Shown here: positions 28,831 to 40,926 of the stretch, piece after piece
Position numbering within the stretch: the first letter of the stretch is position 1
Layout of the letters: each line of letters opens with the position of its first letter
Source: Eutrigla gurnardus
Taxonomy: Eukaryota > Chordata > Actinopteri > Perciformes > Triglidae
Direction of reading: 5' to 3'
Length of the DNA stretch: 64,000 nucleotides
Assembly: GCA_963514095.1 (NCBI GenBank)
Contig: OY741271.1
Span: 22,505,561-22,569,560, forward strand
The notes under the pieces: generated by a model
What the model was told of the DNA's origin: nothing
Database searches by the model: none
What the model saw: only the letters and a program-made list of their open reading frames with translations
Program-made: the position numbers and the translations under genes

Positions 28831-30365
28831 TTTTTCACCGAGTGTTTTTCCTTCCTCCTTTCTCCCGCAGATCTTTGCCATCTTCGCCTTCTCGACATGT
28901 GGCAGCTACTCTGGCATGTTCAAGATGAGCGTGGAGTGTAAAAACCGGTCGGAGAGTGACCTAGGAATAGAAGTAGAATTTGAATATCCGTTCAGGTACA
29001 TCTCACCTCACAAGTCACCACTGTGGTAGAAATATGGACACACATTCTATATAAAATGCACAACTATCCAAATCTCAGGAGCAAATTCATCTTGTTGATG
29101 GTGATGCCAATTGGTATGTTCAAGAGAGATCTCATTTTAAATAAAGCTTTTAAGATTACTTTAATTGTATAACATAACGATTATACAAATTTAAATAAAT
29201 ATAAGGCATGTTTTCCCCTGTTTTCTTTATGCTAAGCTAAGCTTGCGTTGATTGGCTGACAGAGCGGTATTGATCTTCTCATCTAACGTATAATTCCCAC
29301 AATTTCAATCTACTCCTTTGAAATACTGTCTTCAGCAGTATTTTGTTATGCATGAATCATATTTTACAAAAACGTACACAACGAGAGAAACCTCTCAGGC
29401 ACTCCTCAGAAGTTGTTTCACATCTGAGATCTGTATCACCTTTCATTGCTCTGAGCTCTTCTTGCATCTTCTCACGTCTCCGTCTTTTGTGTTGCCGTTC
29501 TCAGGCTCCATCAGGTTTACTTTGATGCCCCCACCTGTAAGGGAGGGAACCCCGAGCGTCTCTTCCTGGTCGGGGACTACTCCTCCTCCGCTGAGTTCTT
29601 TGTCACCATCGGTGTCTTCTCCTTTCTCTACACTATGGCAGCGCTCTCTGTATACTGTTTCGTACTGGAGAAGTACCGCGAAAACTGCAAGGGGGCCCAG
29701 ATTGTGAGTTTGAGTTGAAGTCCTGCAACCTGTTGTAACCATTAATATCTAGTTGTTGCTGTTGGTGGTTAAAGTGAACATTGTCTTGCTGATCCCCAGG
29801 ACTTCATCGTGTCCGCGGTATTTGCCTTCATGTGGCTGGTGTCCTCATGCGCTTGGGCTAAAGGCCTGTCAGATGTGAAGACAGCCACCGACCCGGAGAG
29901 GGTCATCACTCTCGTCTCGGCCTGTGACGAACCGGAGACTCGCTGCCGCGAAGTCTACGACCCCAAGGTCTCCGGCCTCAACACCTCTGTGGTAGGTTTC
30001 CCCCGACCAACCTACACAAAGAGTTGATGTGAGACATATCTGAAGTCATATCTCCAAACCCCCTCTCTGCTCCGCAGGCATTCGGCTTCATCAACCTGAT
30101 CCTGTGGATAGGAAACCTGTGGTTTGTGTTCAAGGAGACCGGCTGGATGGCCGCCTTCTCCGGAACATACGTGGCATCCCAGGAAAAGCAGCCCGCCCCC
30201 GATTCCTTTGCCCAGGGAGGCTACGCTCAGCAGGACCCCTACGCCGGCTCCCAGGGCGGCTACCAGCCCGAATACGGCCAGCAGGGAGGCTACACTGAGG
30301 AAGGAGGATACAGCCAGGGCTATGAGCAGCAGCAGCAGCCCACCTCCTACTCTAATCAGATGTGA
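22075..30365 (+). CDS. syp: Synaptophysin, complete, six coding exons
   Basis: Synaptophysin is a four-transmembrane MARVEL-domain glycoprotein of synaptic vesicles that binds and helps retrieve synaptobrevin/VAMP2. Exons: 22075-22092, 23541-23606, 28871-28995, 29505-29703, 29800-29991, 30078-30365; total 888 nt, 295 aa, no frame break. An in-frame TAA lies 12 bp before the ATG. The protein starts MDVVNQLVAQGQFTVLKQPL. TM1 spans GFIKILQWIFAIFAFSTCGS. Luminal features include VYFDAPTC and SSSAEFFVT. TM3 is FIVSAVFAFMWLVSSCAWAK, and TM4 FGFINLILWIGNLWFVFKET. The Tyr/Gly/Gln-rich cytosolic tail is shorter than in mammals and ends SNQM, like human SYP. NRSESDL in the first vesicle loop is a plausible N-glycosylation site. 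The neighbours fit Xp11.23. Paralogue (a/b) is unresolved. Confidence 0.96.
22093..23540 (+). other. syp intron 1 with simple repeats
   Basis: This 1.4-kb intron follows an 18-nt first coding exon. It holds a C14 run at 22410-22423, a GGA run near 22661-22690, a GACA run near 22877-22902 and CA-rich sequence near 23190-23237. A long open frame from 22623 is an artefact of low-complexity sequence. Confidence 0.8.
26029..26106. repeat. (CT)n microsatellite
   Basis: About 78 bp of nearly pure CT dinucleotides lie in syp intron 2. The polypurine-polypyrimidine mirror symmetry could adopt triplex (H-DNA) structure. Confidence 0.95.
28091..28114. repeat. (GT)12 microsatellite
   Basis: First of four GT arrays in the last 800 bp of syp intron 2. 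Confidence 0.95.
28155..28209. repeat. (TG)n microsatellite, about 55 bp
   Basis: Second GT array in syp intron 2, uninterrupted. Confidence 0.95.
28361..28440. repeat. (TG)n microsatellite, about 80 bp, interrupted
   Basis: Third GT array, with CG/AG interruptions near 28363, 28371 and 28421. Confidence 0.95.
28782..28827. repeat. (GT)n microsatellite near the syp exon 3 acceptor
   Basis: Fourth GT array with one GGG interruption. It ends 43 bp before exon 3 and runs into the T-rich tract that serves the splice acceptor. Confidence 0.95.
29205..29300 (-). repeat. Interspersed repeat, fish type A, partial inverted copy
   Basis: Blocks CCCCTGTTTTCTTTATGCTA, AGCTAAGCTTGCGTTGATTG-like and GATCTTCTCATCTAACG correspond to the opposite strand of the element at 2080-2420. 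It lies in syp intron 3. Confidence 0.55.
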
Positions 30366-30396
30366 GCCTGTCCAGCCAACACACAGCTGCAGGATG

Positions 30397-32146
30397 GTGA
30401 GTGTGTACACACGTGTTAACATATAAGCTGATTTAAATACAAAACTGTGCATCTTTACGGTAATGATCTAAGCTCATCTTTAATTTAAAGCACAATTTAA
30501 GGGTTAAATGTGTTTATGAGGCTTACAATGATACATTCTGGATGTCAACCTTATGTTAATGTCATTTTCTTAGTCTTGTAGGCGCCTTTTCAGAAGGTAA
30601 TGAGTGGAATTCTGTTTCTATGCAGATGACATGCAAACATCTTCACAAAATCTGATGCGGTTCAATTCATCAGACCGTCACATATGGCTATATTGAAAAA
30701 CCTTTTTTTTTTGGGGGGGGTAGAAACCTGAAGATTCTATAGATGTCAAAGAAGTTTAACATATGTTTGGATTGGTATTTTATGTATAAATTGTTGCTCC
30801 GTCCCAACTGGCCTCAAAGAGATCTCTTATTCACATCCAAATGGTAGTTTATGGACGAGAGTATTGGGAATGGATCGCTCCAAGTTGTGAAAACGCTGTG
30901 AACGTATCGTCACAGGGCAGCACATGCAGGTCGGAGTACATTTCATAACGTTCTGCCCGACTTGTTTTGGACAGCTGAAGGATGTTAAATTGCTCAGCCG
31001 GTTTGGTTCATTTGCTAAAGTTCATTGAAAGAATATTATGTTTATGTTCAGTATCAAAGGTGGAAGGAGCACAACGCTGCTGCCTGATGAGGAGAAGGTT
31101 AGATAGTATGCAAAACGTCTGCTTGCAAGTCCAGTAAGGCTGAGCTTCTATGTGCACTCACCGTTCAGCACGTCTGCTCCTCAGCAAACAGCCTTCAAAC
31201 TACATGTGAAGGAGCTTTTTGGTGAAATGCTCTGCCTGATCAGCTAAAACTGCACTCAGTCCTCAGAGATTTAAAAACCCAGCCGGGGCCTTTAGCTAGA
31301 TTTAGTTTTCTTTCATGACTTCTTAACTGCTGCTTCAGTTGTATTTCAAGGAGAACACAACCTTTTTTTCTCAATCGGGGTTTCACCGCTGGGATCCCAC
31401 ATGAACACAAAAACGCACCGTTTGAACAGTTTCGGTTATTTGAATGTACGTTTTATCTCTTCTCACCGGTTTGATGTGGGAGGTGCACACGCATCGGCAC
31501 TGAAATGTGATGACACCTTTGGGGGTTGTTTGTCTACGTTTCCCAGCAATGATTAACTCACACCAACACAGAAGTGATTTACTTTGACTGTTGCTTTGTT
31601 TAGACAACAATATTTCATGTTCTAGAGAAATAAATACCATGTGGAGATTTTTAAATTCCGGTTTGTTTCCTTTCTTGAAGGACGTCTACCACTTTGGGTT
31701 GATACATGCAGATAAGATAAGATAGTACAAATTAAGAAAGTAAAGAGGAAGTAAAATAAGTACATAGTAAGCGGTGTATACAAAAAATAAAATAAAAACA
31801 CAAAGAAAACCAATAGAGAACATATGGGGACCAAAACGGAGACTATATTCTCTGCATACACAATATAACATTGACACATATTACCTAACAGCATATATAC
31901 ATATATATATATATATATATACACAGGCCATTGTAATTTTCAGGAATGACTGAATAGCATCACAGAGGAGAAACTTCAAAAGTGTCGATATCAGCTTTTA
32001 ACTTCCCATATTTGTGGAGCCGTAGCTCTGTTTATATATTCAACATGTAATTTGTGTGATCTTTAATATGTTCCTGCCTCCCCTCCCCCCCCCCCCCTCC
32101 CCTCTCTCTCTCTTCTCCACCTTTATTTCCTTCTCCCTCTCTCCAG
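30397..32146 (+). other. syp: Candidate intron in the syp 3' UTR
   Basis: A strong donor (ATG/GTGAGTGT) occurs 31 nt after the stop. A long CT-rich tract ending CTCTCTCCAG gives a strong acceptor at 32146. Removing 1750 bp would place most of the 3' UTR in a seventh, non-coding exon. Mammalian SYP is also, by memory, a seven-exon gene. This is inference; no transcript evidence is available here. Confidence 0.5.
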
Positions 32147-34287
32147 GGTGACCTTGTGATTTTTCGGAGTGTGGCTCTCGACCACCACCTGCGTTTCCAC
32201 ACTCCTCTGTTTGTCTGTTTGTGTATCCGTGAGTTGACAGGCGGAGGGAGGGCGGGCGGCATGGAGGGCAGCCACCTGGTGGGGAGGCCCAGGGAGGGGG
32301 AGGGGACGCCACTGGGGGAAATGGGTCTTTTGCTGTAACATGATGTTTATTCTCGTGGTGTATTTAACTGTAGAAGACAACAAAGGATTGTCTGTTTGGT
32401 TATACGAGAAAAACTTGAATACAAATACCAAAACATTCGTTGACGAACATTTAAGAGAAATCTTGTAATGGAAAAGACTTACATTTATGGGGAAGGGGAG
32501 GGGGGGAATTGTAGTTATATCTAACTTGGGAGAATGTATTTGTCTGTGCTGTGTAAATATCAACATGCTGATATATATATATATGATTATATGTACACAG
32601 TTGAATAATTGTGCACTCCATAAAAGTTGTTATACAACAAATGTTGAGCACAGAGTTATTCAATTGCATTTATTTTGGTTCTGTTTAGGAGCTCACATAG
32701 TTTAGCCTTTGCCCCCTCAACCCCCTTAAATTATTCAAACCATCAATTTTTTTTTTTCATTTATTCATCTCAGAATCTATGAACATCTTAATTTTTTTGT
32801 TTGTTTTGTTGTTGGTTTGTTTCATTTGATCAGCATCACTGACAGACTTTAAGATAAGGGTTGAAAATACGATGGCATACGCTGAAAGAAAAACAGAATT
32901 ATCAATATAAGGTGAGAGTAATTTATAGTAACACCGTGAATAGATGATAGTAGTTGGGTTTTAAGTAGGTCGTTTTTAACTGTATTTATGTTTTTATATA
33001 TATTTTTCCATCAAATATCACTGTTTAAGCAAGGATGCATTCTTGTGATACACAGAACATTTTAAATCCTGACAAATAAGATCAAAAATCTCAAAGGGTC
33101 AATGAAAAAAAATAGGGAGCATGGTAGCATCTCATATTTGCTGTGCTGTTTCAGAAACTGCTGTAGTGTGCAATCAGTATGAAAATTGTGAAATTGGTGG
33201 GGAGGGGGGGGGCAGTGAACAGATTTAATGACGTGTGTGTGTTTGATTATTTGTTTGGATTTGTGTGATGGCATCGAGCTAATTTTGTCAATGAACCCCT
33301 CGTCCTGTTTTTGTTCGCCTGTTCTGTGGTCCGGAAGGTTGTAAGACAGAGTCATATAGTTTTTTAACCGGTGTTTCTATCACACTGTCATCAGTTGGCG
33401 TACATACTCACGTTAAACGGTAACTTGTAGGCAAACGAGAACATAAAGTATGTTTAAGATCTTGCATAGTAAACGCATATTATTACGAGGCGGTCTGAAC
33501 GTCATGTCTCCATGGTTACTTCTCCTGCATCCCCAGTCCTTCTTTATCCCTCCTCTTTCGGGAAGGTGAATTTACCGCATGCGTCCTTATATCCTGAAGC
33601 ATCCCCCGTACACGAGGCTGAGGCTTAATGCTGCAGGAAAGTTGGCGTCCCCCGGTGACACCGCGATGCGTTTTCATCCATCACGGCGGTCACCGCACAG
33701 CACATACAGCAGCTTTGCTCTATTCTACTCAAAGCACAAAGTCAGTGCTGCAATAATGACTTCTTACCGGATAGAAATACCTTGTCCTACTGCCAATCCT
33801 GCGTTTGCATATACAAAATTGTGTTTGCCAAATGGTAAAAGATGTGTGTTGATCGGTAGTTCTGCTCCTCATCAGGGGTGACTCCTTGTCCATCCCTGAT
33901 ATATATCGATATCCATTGAACATGCCTTGGATTCACTTCTTTTGTTTTTTAAATCAGGGTTCTTTGATTCAGGCGGTGTAGAAACACCTGGCTTTCTCTC
34001 TTGGACGTCCCTTCCACTACACCTCTGTTTAGTTTTTCTCTCTCTGTCTTTCTCTCTCTTCCACTGTAGCTCTTATAAATATGCTGAAATGAAATATACT
34101 CTGTTGTTAGTGGTGAATGATGTCTTGTGATACTCTCTCTACGCCTTTGGATAGTGCTGTGTTTATTGTGTATGATGTATTCATATTAGTATTTATGATC
34201 ATGATAAGTCAGAGAAAAAAAAATATCCAAGACTCTCCAGAATTCTGCTGTATTCTTATTATATGGGATCCATGTGAAACAAAATGA

Positions 34288-34293
34288 AATAAA
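34288..34293 (+). terminator. Poly(A) signal candidate for syp
   Basis: AATAAA is the best-placed signal after the long AT-rich 3' UTR and before the plp2 promoter region. Confidence 0.5.
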
Positions 34294-35164
34294 CTTGAAA
34301 TTATTCTGTTGAAGGTTAAAATGTGTACTTCTGTTCATAGGCCGATGGTTCGCACGCTTGGTTGAGCTGGGTTTACCAAGAGTATGTTTCAAATACTGAT
34401 AACTGATGATGACTTATAGCAGGGAAAATTAACGGTTTAAAACATAGCAAAGCAACGCAGACAGGGGTGGAATAAAACCTTGGAGCAAGCTCATCTATGT
34501 AGTGATAGTAGCCCACAGTTACATAGAAAAATGCAAATATTTCTGTAGCTGACCTATATTCCTGACTGCAGCTTCCAGCAGGCCAGCATGCAGGTTAGTT
34601 TGACCCGAGTCTGTGGTTTTGTTGATGACTCTGCATGGCGCTCCCTGGTGGCCGGGGAGGGTATCAACTAAAATTCACATTCACGCCCCCCTCATTCTGC
34701 TAAATCTGTGACTTTATTTCACTTTATTTAAAGACTTGTCCATATAAATAATGCAAGGAGGACCAAGATTTAAGAGCCAGATTGAGCATATTATTATTGC
34801 AAATTACATTGCAGACACAGTAATGGTCCAGACATTATGAATTCATGATTCAATTTAAATAGATTGTTTTTGCAGCACTTGAACACTAAAATCAAAATGT
34901 CTTTGTAGTCTAATGACTATCGCGGGGTGGATAATATTCCTGCAGAGGCCTCAGAATTGATACAATAAACATTAATTTATGTTGATGGTATGTTATAGTT
35001 TCATGTAATACTTTCTTTGTGTGTTATTAGTGTCTCATCTGTCTGCCTGAGCCTGTAGCTGCTGAAGCAAATACGTTTTCTATTAATTATACTCTTCTAT
35101 AACTTCTTCCACCACTGAGTTCAAGTATAAATTACACAACTTGAGTACTGCTGCTTCCACTGTC

Positions 35165-35400
35165 AGTGGTGGAAAGTAACTAAGTACATTTACTCAAGTA
35201 CAATTTTGAGGTCCTTGAATGTTACTTGAGTATTTTTCATTTTATGCCACGTTATACTTCTACCTCACAATTCAGAATATTGTACTTTTTTTACTCTACA
35301 TGATTTTATTACTTTAATAAGTAACAAACTATATTGTTATTATAGTAAGCTACAAATACACATACACACTACACAACGGGGGCTATATCCATATTATGAC
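35165..35400 (+). repeat. Interspersed repeat, fish type C
   Basis: CAGTGGTGGAAAGTAACTAA followed by GTACATTTACTCAAGTAC and a TACTTGAGTATTTTTCATTT block is a very common teleost element recognised from memory. An inverted copy is at 44062-44409 and a fragment near 45985-46095. It ends about 60-100 bp upstream of the GC-rich plp2 promoter region. Confidence 0.75.
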
Positions 35401-35863
35401 ACGGGGATGTGTACGTGTGTCTTACCAATGATTGTCATCCAATCATATAACTTACATTACTCTACGTCACGACGCCTCGGTGCGGTGCCAGCTCGCGAGT
35501 GCCAACGGCAGCTTCCTTGAGAAAAGTGAAAGCCAACGCCCCACTGTCAGCTCCTCTGCCCGGCCCGCCCTCCTCGCACAGAAGGCAGTAGTTTCCGCGG
35601 AGCTGCTGTGGTCGTGACTGAGCTCAACCGAGAGTACATTTTCACGGAGAAGTTGATTCATCCGACTGCTGGGACGAGGAGGAGTGGAGAGGAAAAAAAC
35701 TAGCTAACGGTCAACGTTAGCAGCGTTCAACAGCAACAGGCTTTTTCCTCTTTGTTTTTTTTGGCGCTCGGGACTAAGTTTGCGCATTCAAACGTCGTTT
35801 AGTAAGACTTCAACTCTACTACACGGTCGGTATATATAAGTTGATAAGACAGTTGTGACAAAC

Positions 35864-38800
35864 ATGGCCGATTCGAGCGCGTCCAGCACCGGCGCCAACT
35901 GCTTGGAGAAGCTGAAAGTCTACGTGAAGACCCAGAAAGGGTTCCTCCTCACAGCGGAAATCGTAAGTTTACTGACCTGGGTGCAGTTAAGTTCGCGTGC
36001 GCAACCTTGAATCGGTGCGACTCACTTCACATTGAATTGTACTGTCTGTGCTCAAGTAGCCTGCAGCTAATCAATATTTCATACATAGTAAAGTGGTTGT
36101 TATTGATTTCAAGGGAGTGATTTGTTCTTTCTTGTCGCCAGTATTCTCTTGTTTTATTTCTAAGCCGTGTGTGTATTTTACTTCTTCTTTTTTAGTGCAG
36201 TCTTGTGAGAGAATGATAAGCATGTGGTCTAGGGGGGTTGAGGGGTCACGGACCGAGCTCAGGGGTCTCCACCTGTCACCCGTTTTCCCATTTGGCACCA
36301 AAGAGCCAAATGCTGAGCGTGAATGGCAGATGAAGGGTCACATGTGTTAACTCGACCCAGTGACTGCTGTCAGGCATCTCCTTTTTTTTTCTTCTTCTTT
36401 TCTTTACTCATTACCACAGGCTTCACACTGTAGTAGACACAACAGCAAGTATGTGCATCACATTCCTACAAGTATAAAGGATCGTAAAGTTAGTTTTTTA
36501 CTACACGTTATGCACATCTGGCTCTAATATATGTAACTTATGGAGGTGGCAATCATCAAACGTCACACTTGAGTCCGAATAATGAGTAACTTACATGTGG
36601 TTTTAGTCTTGTCTGGTTAGTATTATCGCTTATCTCACAGTAACTGACTGTGCTTCTCCCCCAGCTTTGAAAAAGTGAGGAGAGTAAGGGTCTCCCCTAG
36701 TAAATCAGTCGACTCGTTATAAAGCAGGCTCTCAATGTTGGTGGTCAATGGTCCACCCACTGCAAAGTTTTTCTCTTTTTTTCTTCTCCGAGGTAATGGA
36801 AATTCCAGGCTGTGTGTGAAGTTTGTTCCTGGGAACAAAGAATGTGTGAATTGCTTAGCCCACATCTTTCGGTGTGCGGTTCACGGTAGCTTCATGCTTC
36901 ACTGGTTACACATGGCAGCTTGATTCCTCTCCCACTCGCGTCTTTACTGGAGTGATACACCCTTAAGGAAGTCACTTCTGATGGTGGATGTCTTGAATAG
37001 TTTGCAGTGCGGGGAGACGGATGTGGGAGCGAAACAGGAAGACAAATGTCATTAGTGCTTGATATGTCCAATCTAATGGGGAAATAGGTTGTTTATTTAA
37101 AGCCAGAAAACGAAATCTACAGCAATAATTCAGCTCTAAGCAAGTTGTGACAGGAACGTTGTCATGGCTTGTTGAATTACAATGCGAGTTATTTTTTTTG
37201 TCTATTAATCTGGTTGTCCGAGGCGTACTTGAACACGTTTGAAGCTGCACAACAACATACAGATCAGTCACACACACCCATGTAAAGTGCATTTCAGTTT
37301 GTAATGTTGCACGCTTATGCCGGTAGCGATAACTCAGGATGAGTCATGCACTGAGCTGATCTTTCACCTTGATTTTACTGGTGGTCACATTCTCATTTCT
37401 ATGAAATGAAAAAGAACTTTCCGTTTTTACTCTGAAAACATATGGTATACACTTTACTGAGCCACAGAAAGAGAGGGGAAAAAACCGCCCCAAAACGTAA
37501 GTGACTTCCCTAGCAACCGGTTACTGTTTGGTGTGCCTCCACCACCGACTAGCTGTTGGCTCTCCTGTTGCTGCTGACTATAATTAGCCAAGTGTTCACA
37601 ACAGTTTCCCTCCAGTCAGTTTTAGAAGAGCAGCTCGTTATATTGATGTGAAAGGATCTTAAAAAGCTGATCCATGCAAACAGATCTGCCGCTGTAGAGA
37701 GCATAGAAGTGTTAACATGTCGGAGCCTTTCTTGTTCTCTGAGGGACTCTTGTGTCGTGGGTGTTTCTCTGTGCGACGGCCTCCTCTGTAGGCGCTGCCC
37801 TCAGAGCAGCCGGCCCCTGGCCTGTATAAAGCGCCTTTTGTGTAGGACTTTGGCCTCGGCCGCCCCGCTACTCTACAGAGGCAGCCTGTGCCAGTCTCCA
37901 GGACACATGAGCTACTGATGCATGTGGCTGGCTGGCTGTCTGCGTGTTTGTGTAACAGTTGCGATGATGAGGGGAAGCGTCGGTGACAGATGTAGGGCTC
38001 GTGTCGAATCAGTTACATCATGTGTGTATCGTATAGGCTGCAGGGATTTGACACTGGCTCCATCGAGTCGTCTGTGGCTGAGAATAAAACATTGCAATGT
38101 GCTTTTTAAAAATATATACGTTTGAGTCAGAGTCTGATTTTAGTGAGTATGTGTTAAATGATTTGACTTGTAGGAAGAAGTGCAGATAAATGTTGTCGAA
38201 CACCAGGATTCAGTTCAGTGGATGTTGGTCTAACCACTAAGTTTATAATTTAATTCTGATTTTACTTATGTCTCTTCTAAAAGATTCAATGATTTTATTT
38301 GTTACATGCTGATACAGTAGAAAAGTAAAAATGGAAATAAAAAAAAAAAATGTTTTATGTATGTTGGCACATTTTTTTTCTACACGTCAATGTTGTAGAA
38401 AGTTATCAAAGAATGCTGTTTGCCCGTCTTTAAACAAGTTAACCATTTAGACTCAAACACCCATATGGACGTGTGCAATTTTCAATCTCCTTCACAGCCG
38501 TCATTTGTCCGTGTTGTGTGAATTTATCTCCCCACGCAGTTTGACAGCAGCAAACAATAGCGATATTGAAACAAAACAAAAAAAGAAAAATGCTGATACT
38601 GGTTCAAGGCCGTGGGCCGCCTGCCTGAGTTTATGATTTCTGCACGTTGGCAACATTTCAGCGGAATGGGCTGAGAAGAATGCATGCTGACTTTTTTTTC
38701 CCCTCATATGGAAAAATAAGATCTTGATGGAACAAACACGTGCTGTCAATGTTAAAGAAGAAAGCAGCATGTGATGAACAGACTGCGTTGTAGTTCGTCC

Positions 38801-40926
38801 AGTTGTCTCACTGTGTGCAGAAAATAGTTTTGTTCTTGGCAGAAAATGCTTGTTATTATGTGGATGTTGAATTGTGAACTGCCTGGAATAAATGAAACAA
38901 CGATGCCTTTTGTTGGAGTGATTTACTGTCTCATGGGCTTTGGCTATTGAGTGGACACAGATCTGTTTCTGTTACTGAGCATTGAGATGATTTGACCTCT
39001 TCTCAGGTGAATTGCATCAAGGGAGGAATTCTTTTTCGAGTGTTTTTGGGATATCTTCGCCATTCTACCAAATAATGAATCTCTGTGTGTATTGCTTTCC
39101 CCCACCCTCTCTTTTTGCTTCGACCACTTTTAGTTCGTCTGTTTGGTTATCATCATCTGCTATGCTGCATCCCGAACTGGCGGCTACTCCTCCTTGGCCA
39201 TCTGTGAGATGGTCTTTGCCATGGTCTTCTTCGGCATCTTCATGATGGAGTTGGACAAGCAAATCAAAGTGGTCAACTGGGTCTGGAGCGTGAGTCATCC
39301 GCACGTCTTACGACGCCGTCTTACAGCAAGCGTGCACACAAGCTGATGCACACGCACGGCATCGTTTCATCTCATGATTCCCTCTTTTGTGCAGGACCTT
39401 TTCCGCGCGGGTATTGGTGCTGTCCTTTTCCTCATCATCTCTTTAATCAATGTGATTGGAGGGTCCGGGGATGGCGCGCGTATCGCAGGCGGGGTGAGTA
39501 ACGCTGCTGTGAACTGAGTACTGAAACTGTTCATATGCATGTTTAATCGTTTGTTTTGACAACCATTAACTGTTATCAGTTAATCTGTTTAATTGTCGCT
39601 GTGGAAACTGATTAACGATTTGGTAACTGAAATGGTTCACAAACACACAAACTCTCAGGAAAGGCACTCATCTATTGGCAGAAATGGACTTTAATGATAA
39701 TTTAGTGTATAATCAGTTAGATAGATAAGGCCATTTGCGGTTTTGCATCGACCACCGTAGTTCAGAAATTTCAGTTGGTTGAAAATCTATAACCTGCTAC
39801 AGTGTGTCACATAGCAGGCTAAATATGTGACCTCGGGGAGCTACCGCCAATGAGAGCACACGTCAAGTGTTGAGGGGAAACTCGGGTGAAGGGACTCCTG
39901 CTCGTCATCAAAAAACCTGAGGAATTGGAAAACTAACAGCTTCATTTAAAGTACTTTATTTTACAAAATGATATCTATTACATTTTGATCATGAATTGAT
40001 GAAATTGTATTCATCCCCCACATGATTACTGATGAACGTGCTTAAATCATAAACACAGAATGATGAAAAAATAAAAACAGAAAACATCATTTTGGAAAAA
40101 AATGGAATGGATTTCATTGCTCCCTTGTCTTTATTCACGTTACAATCATTAATAGTTTATTGCTGGAAATGAGAGTTGAAGGAGCCCGGCCAGATAGTTT
40201 ATGGAACCTTGGTAAAAGAGCTGGCTGTTAATATATTTTAGTTATGTTATATCAGTAATTCTCTATTTCCTCTATTCTAGATATTTGTGTGTATTTCTCA
40301 CTCTACTGCATCACTGAGATCGGATGTCTGTAGTTTAAAATATACATTTCACATCTCTTTTTCTGACCACAACCTTCCTTGTGGCTTGTGCAAACCAAAC
40401 CGGCACTATTTTTATGCCCACTGATTTGTTTAATACATAAACTTCACGGGTTTGTGACTGACGAGTGCATCACAAACTGCACCTGAACAACCGTCACACA
40501 TTTAACTCACAGTGGCTTTTTGCATATTTCTGTTGCATGTGGCAGTCAGACTAAAATGTCTTTTGGTGTTAGCAGCACAACAATTCTGAGATTTAAAATG
40601 TCACACAGTACTTTCTAGTATTTCTACTTATTTTTTCTGGGGTGTTTTATGTGAACAGTGAATTTTATTATTATTGTGAATCTGATCCTGAGTTATTGTT
40701 TCTTAGGTATTTGGTTTGATCGCTGGTTTGCTGTTTGCCTATGACACCTACACCATCTTCTTGCAAATCAAGAGCACCAGGCAGCACACGGCAGCGTCCA
40801 CCGGTGAGAGCAGCAGATATTTATTTCACTTCAAACACTCTCTATATGAAAGTGACCTTCCTTATCTTCATGTGTACGTGTTTTATCTAATGTCTGACAT
40901 GTTTTTATACAGATGACAGAGTCTAA
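35864..40926 (+). CDS. plp2: Proteolipid protein 2 (PLP2/A4), complete, five exons
   Basis: PLP2 is a small four-helix MARVEL-domain membrane protein found in the endoplasmic reticulum and plasma membrane of epithelial and blood cells; its precise function is poorly defined. Exons: 35864-35962, 39134-39289, 39395-39493, 40707-40803, 40913-40926; 465 nt, 154 aa against 152 in human PLP2 (by memory). The protein starts MADSSASSTGANCLEKLKVY. Helices are seen in GFLLTAEIFVCLVIIICYAA, MVFAMVFFGIFMMELDKQI, AGIGAVLFLIISLINVIGG and GGVFGLIAGLLFAYDTYTIF. GGYSSLAICEM matches human GYSSLSVIEM. QIKVVNWVWSDLFR matches KIPFINWPWSDFFR. The C-terminal RQHTAASTDDRV resembles human PRHTAAPTDPADGPV. The last exon adds only DDRV plus part of a codon. 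The position between syp and prickle3 agrees with Xp11.23. Confidence 0.94.
35963..39133 (+). other. plp2 intron 1 (3.2 kb)
   Basis: This is an AT-rich intron with a conventional GTAAGT donor and TTTTAG acceptor. Scattered small open frames have no recognisable product. Confidence 0.8.
39494..40706 (+). other. plp2 intron 3 (1.2 kb)
   Basis: This AT-rich intron holds no recognised feature. Confidence 0.8.

Larger units (their letters stand above)
23607..28870 (+). other. syp intron 2 (5.3 kb), repeat-rich
   Basis: This is the largest syp intron. It contains an A-run (23842-23862), a long CT array and four GT arrays. No conserved exon or RNA gene was recognised. The pyrimidine tract and CCCGCAG acceptor at 28870 are normal. 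Confidence 0.8.
30366..35863. other. syp 3' UTR, intergenic DNA and plp2 upstream region
   Basis: The syp 3' UTR probably extends to about 34310, where AATAAA occurs at 34288-34293. A candidate 3' UTR intron (30397-32146) is described separately. Also present are AT-rich simple sequence (31897-31920), a C13-type run near 32085-32097, a fish repeat at 35165-35400, and a GC-rich stretch at 35465-35640 likely to be the plp2 promoter. The long open frames are not credible. Confidence 0.65.

Noticed and set aside
35831..35840. TATATATAAG as a TATA box for plp2
   Set aside because: It is only 24-33 bp before the ATG, which would leave almost no 5' UTR; the GC-rich region further upstream is a likelier promoter.
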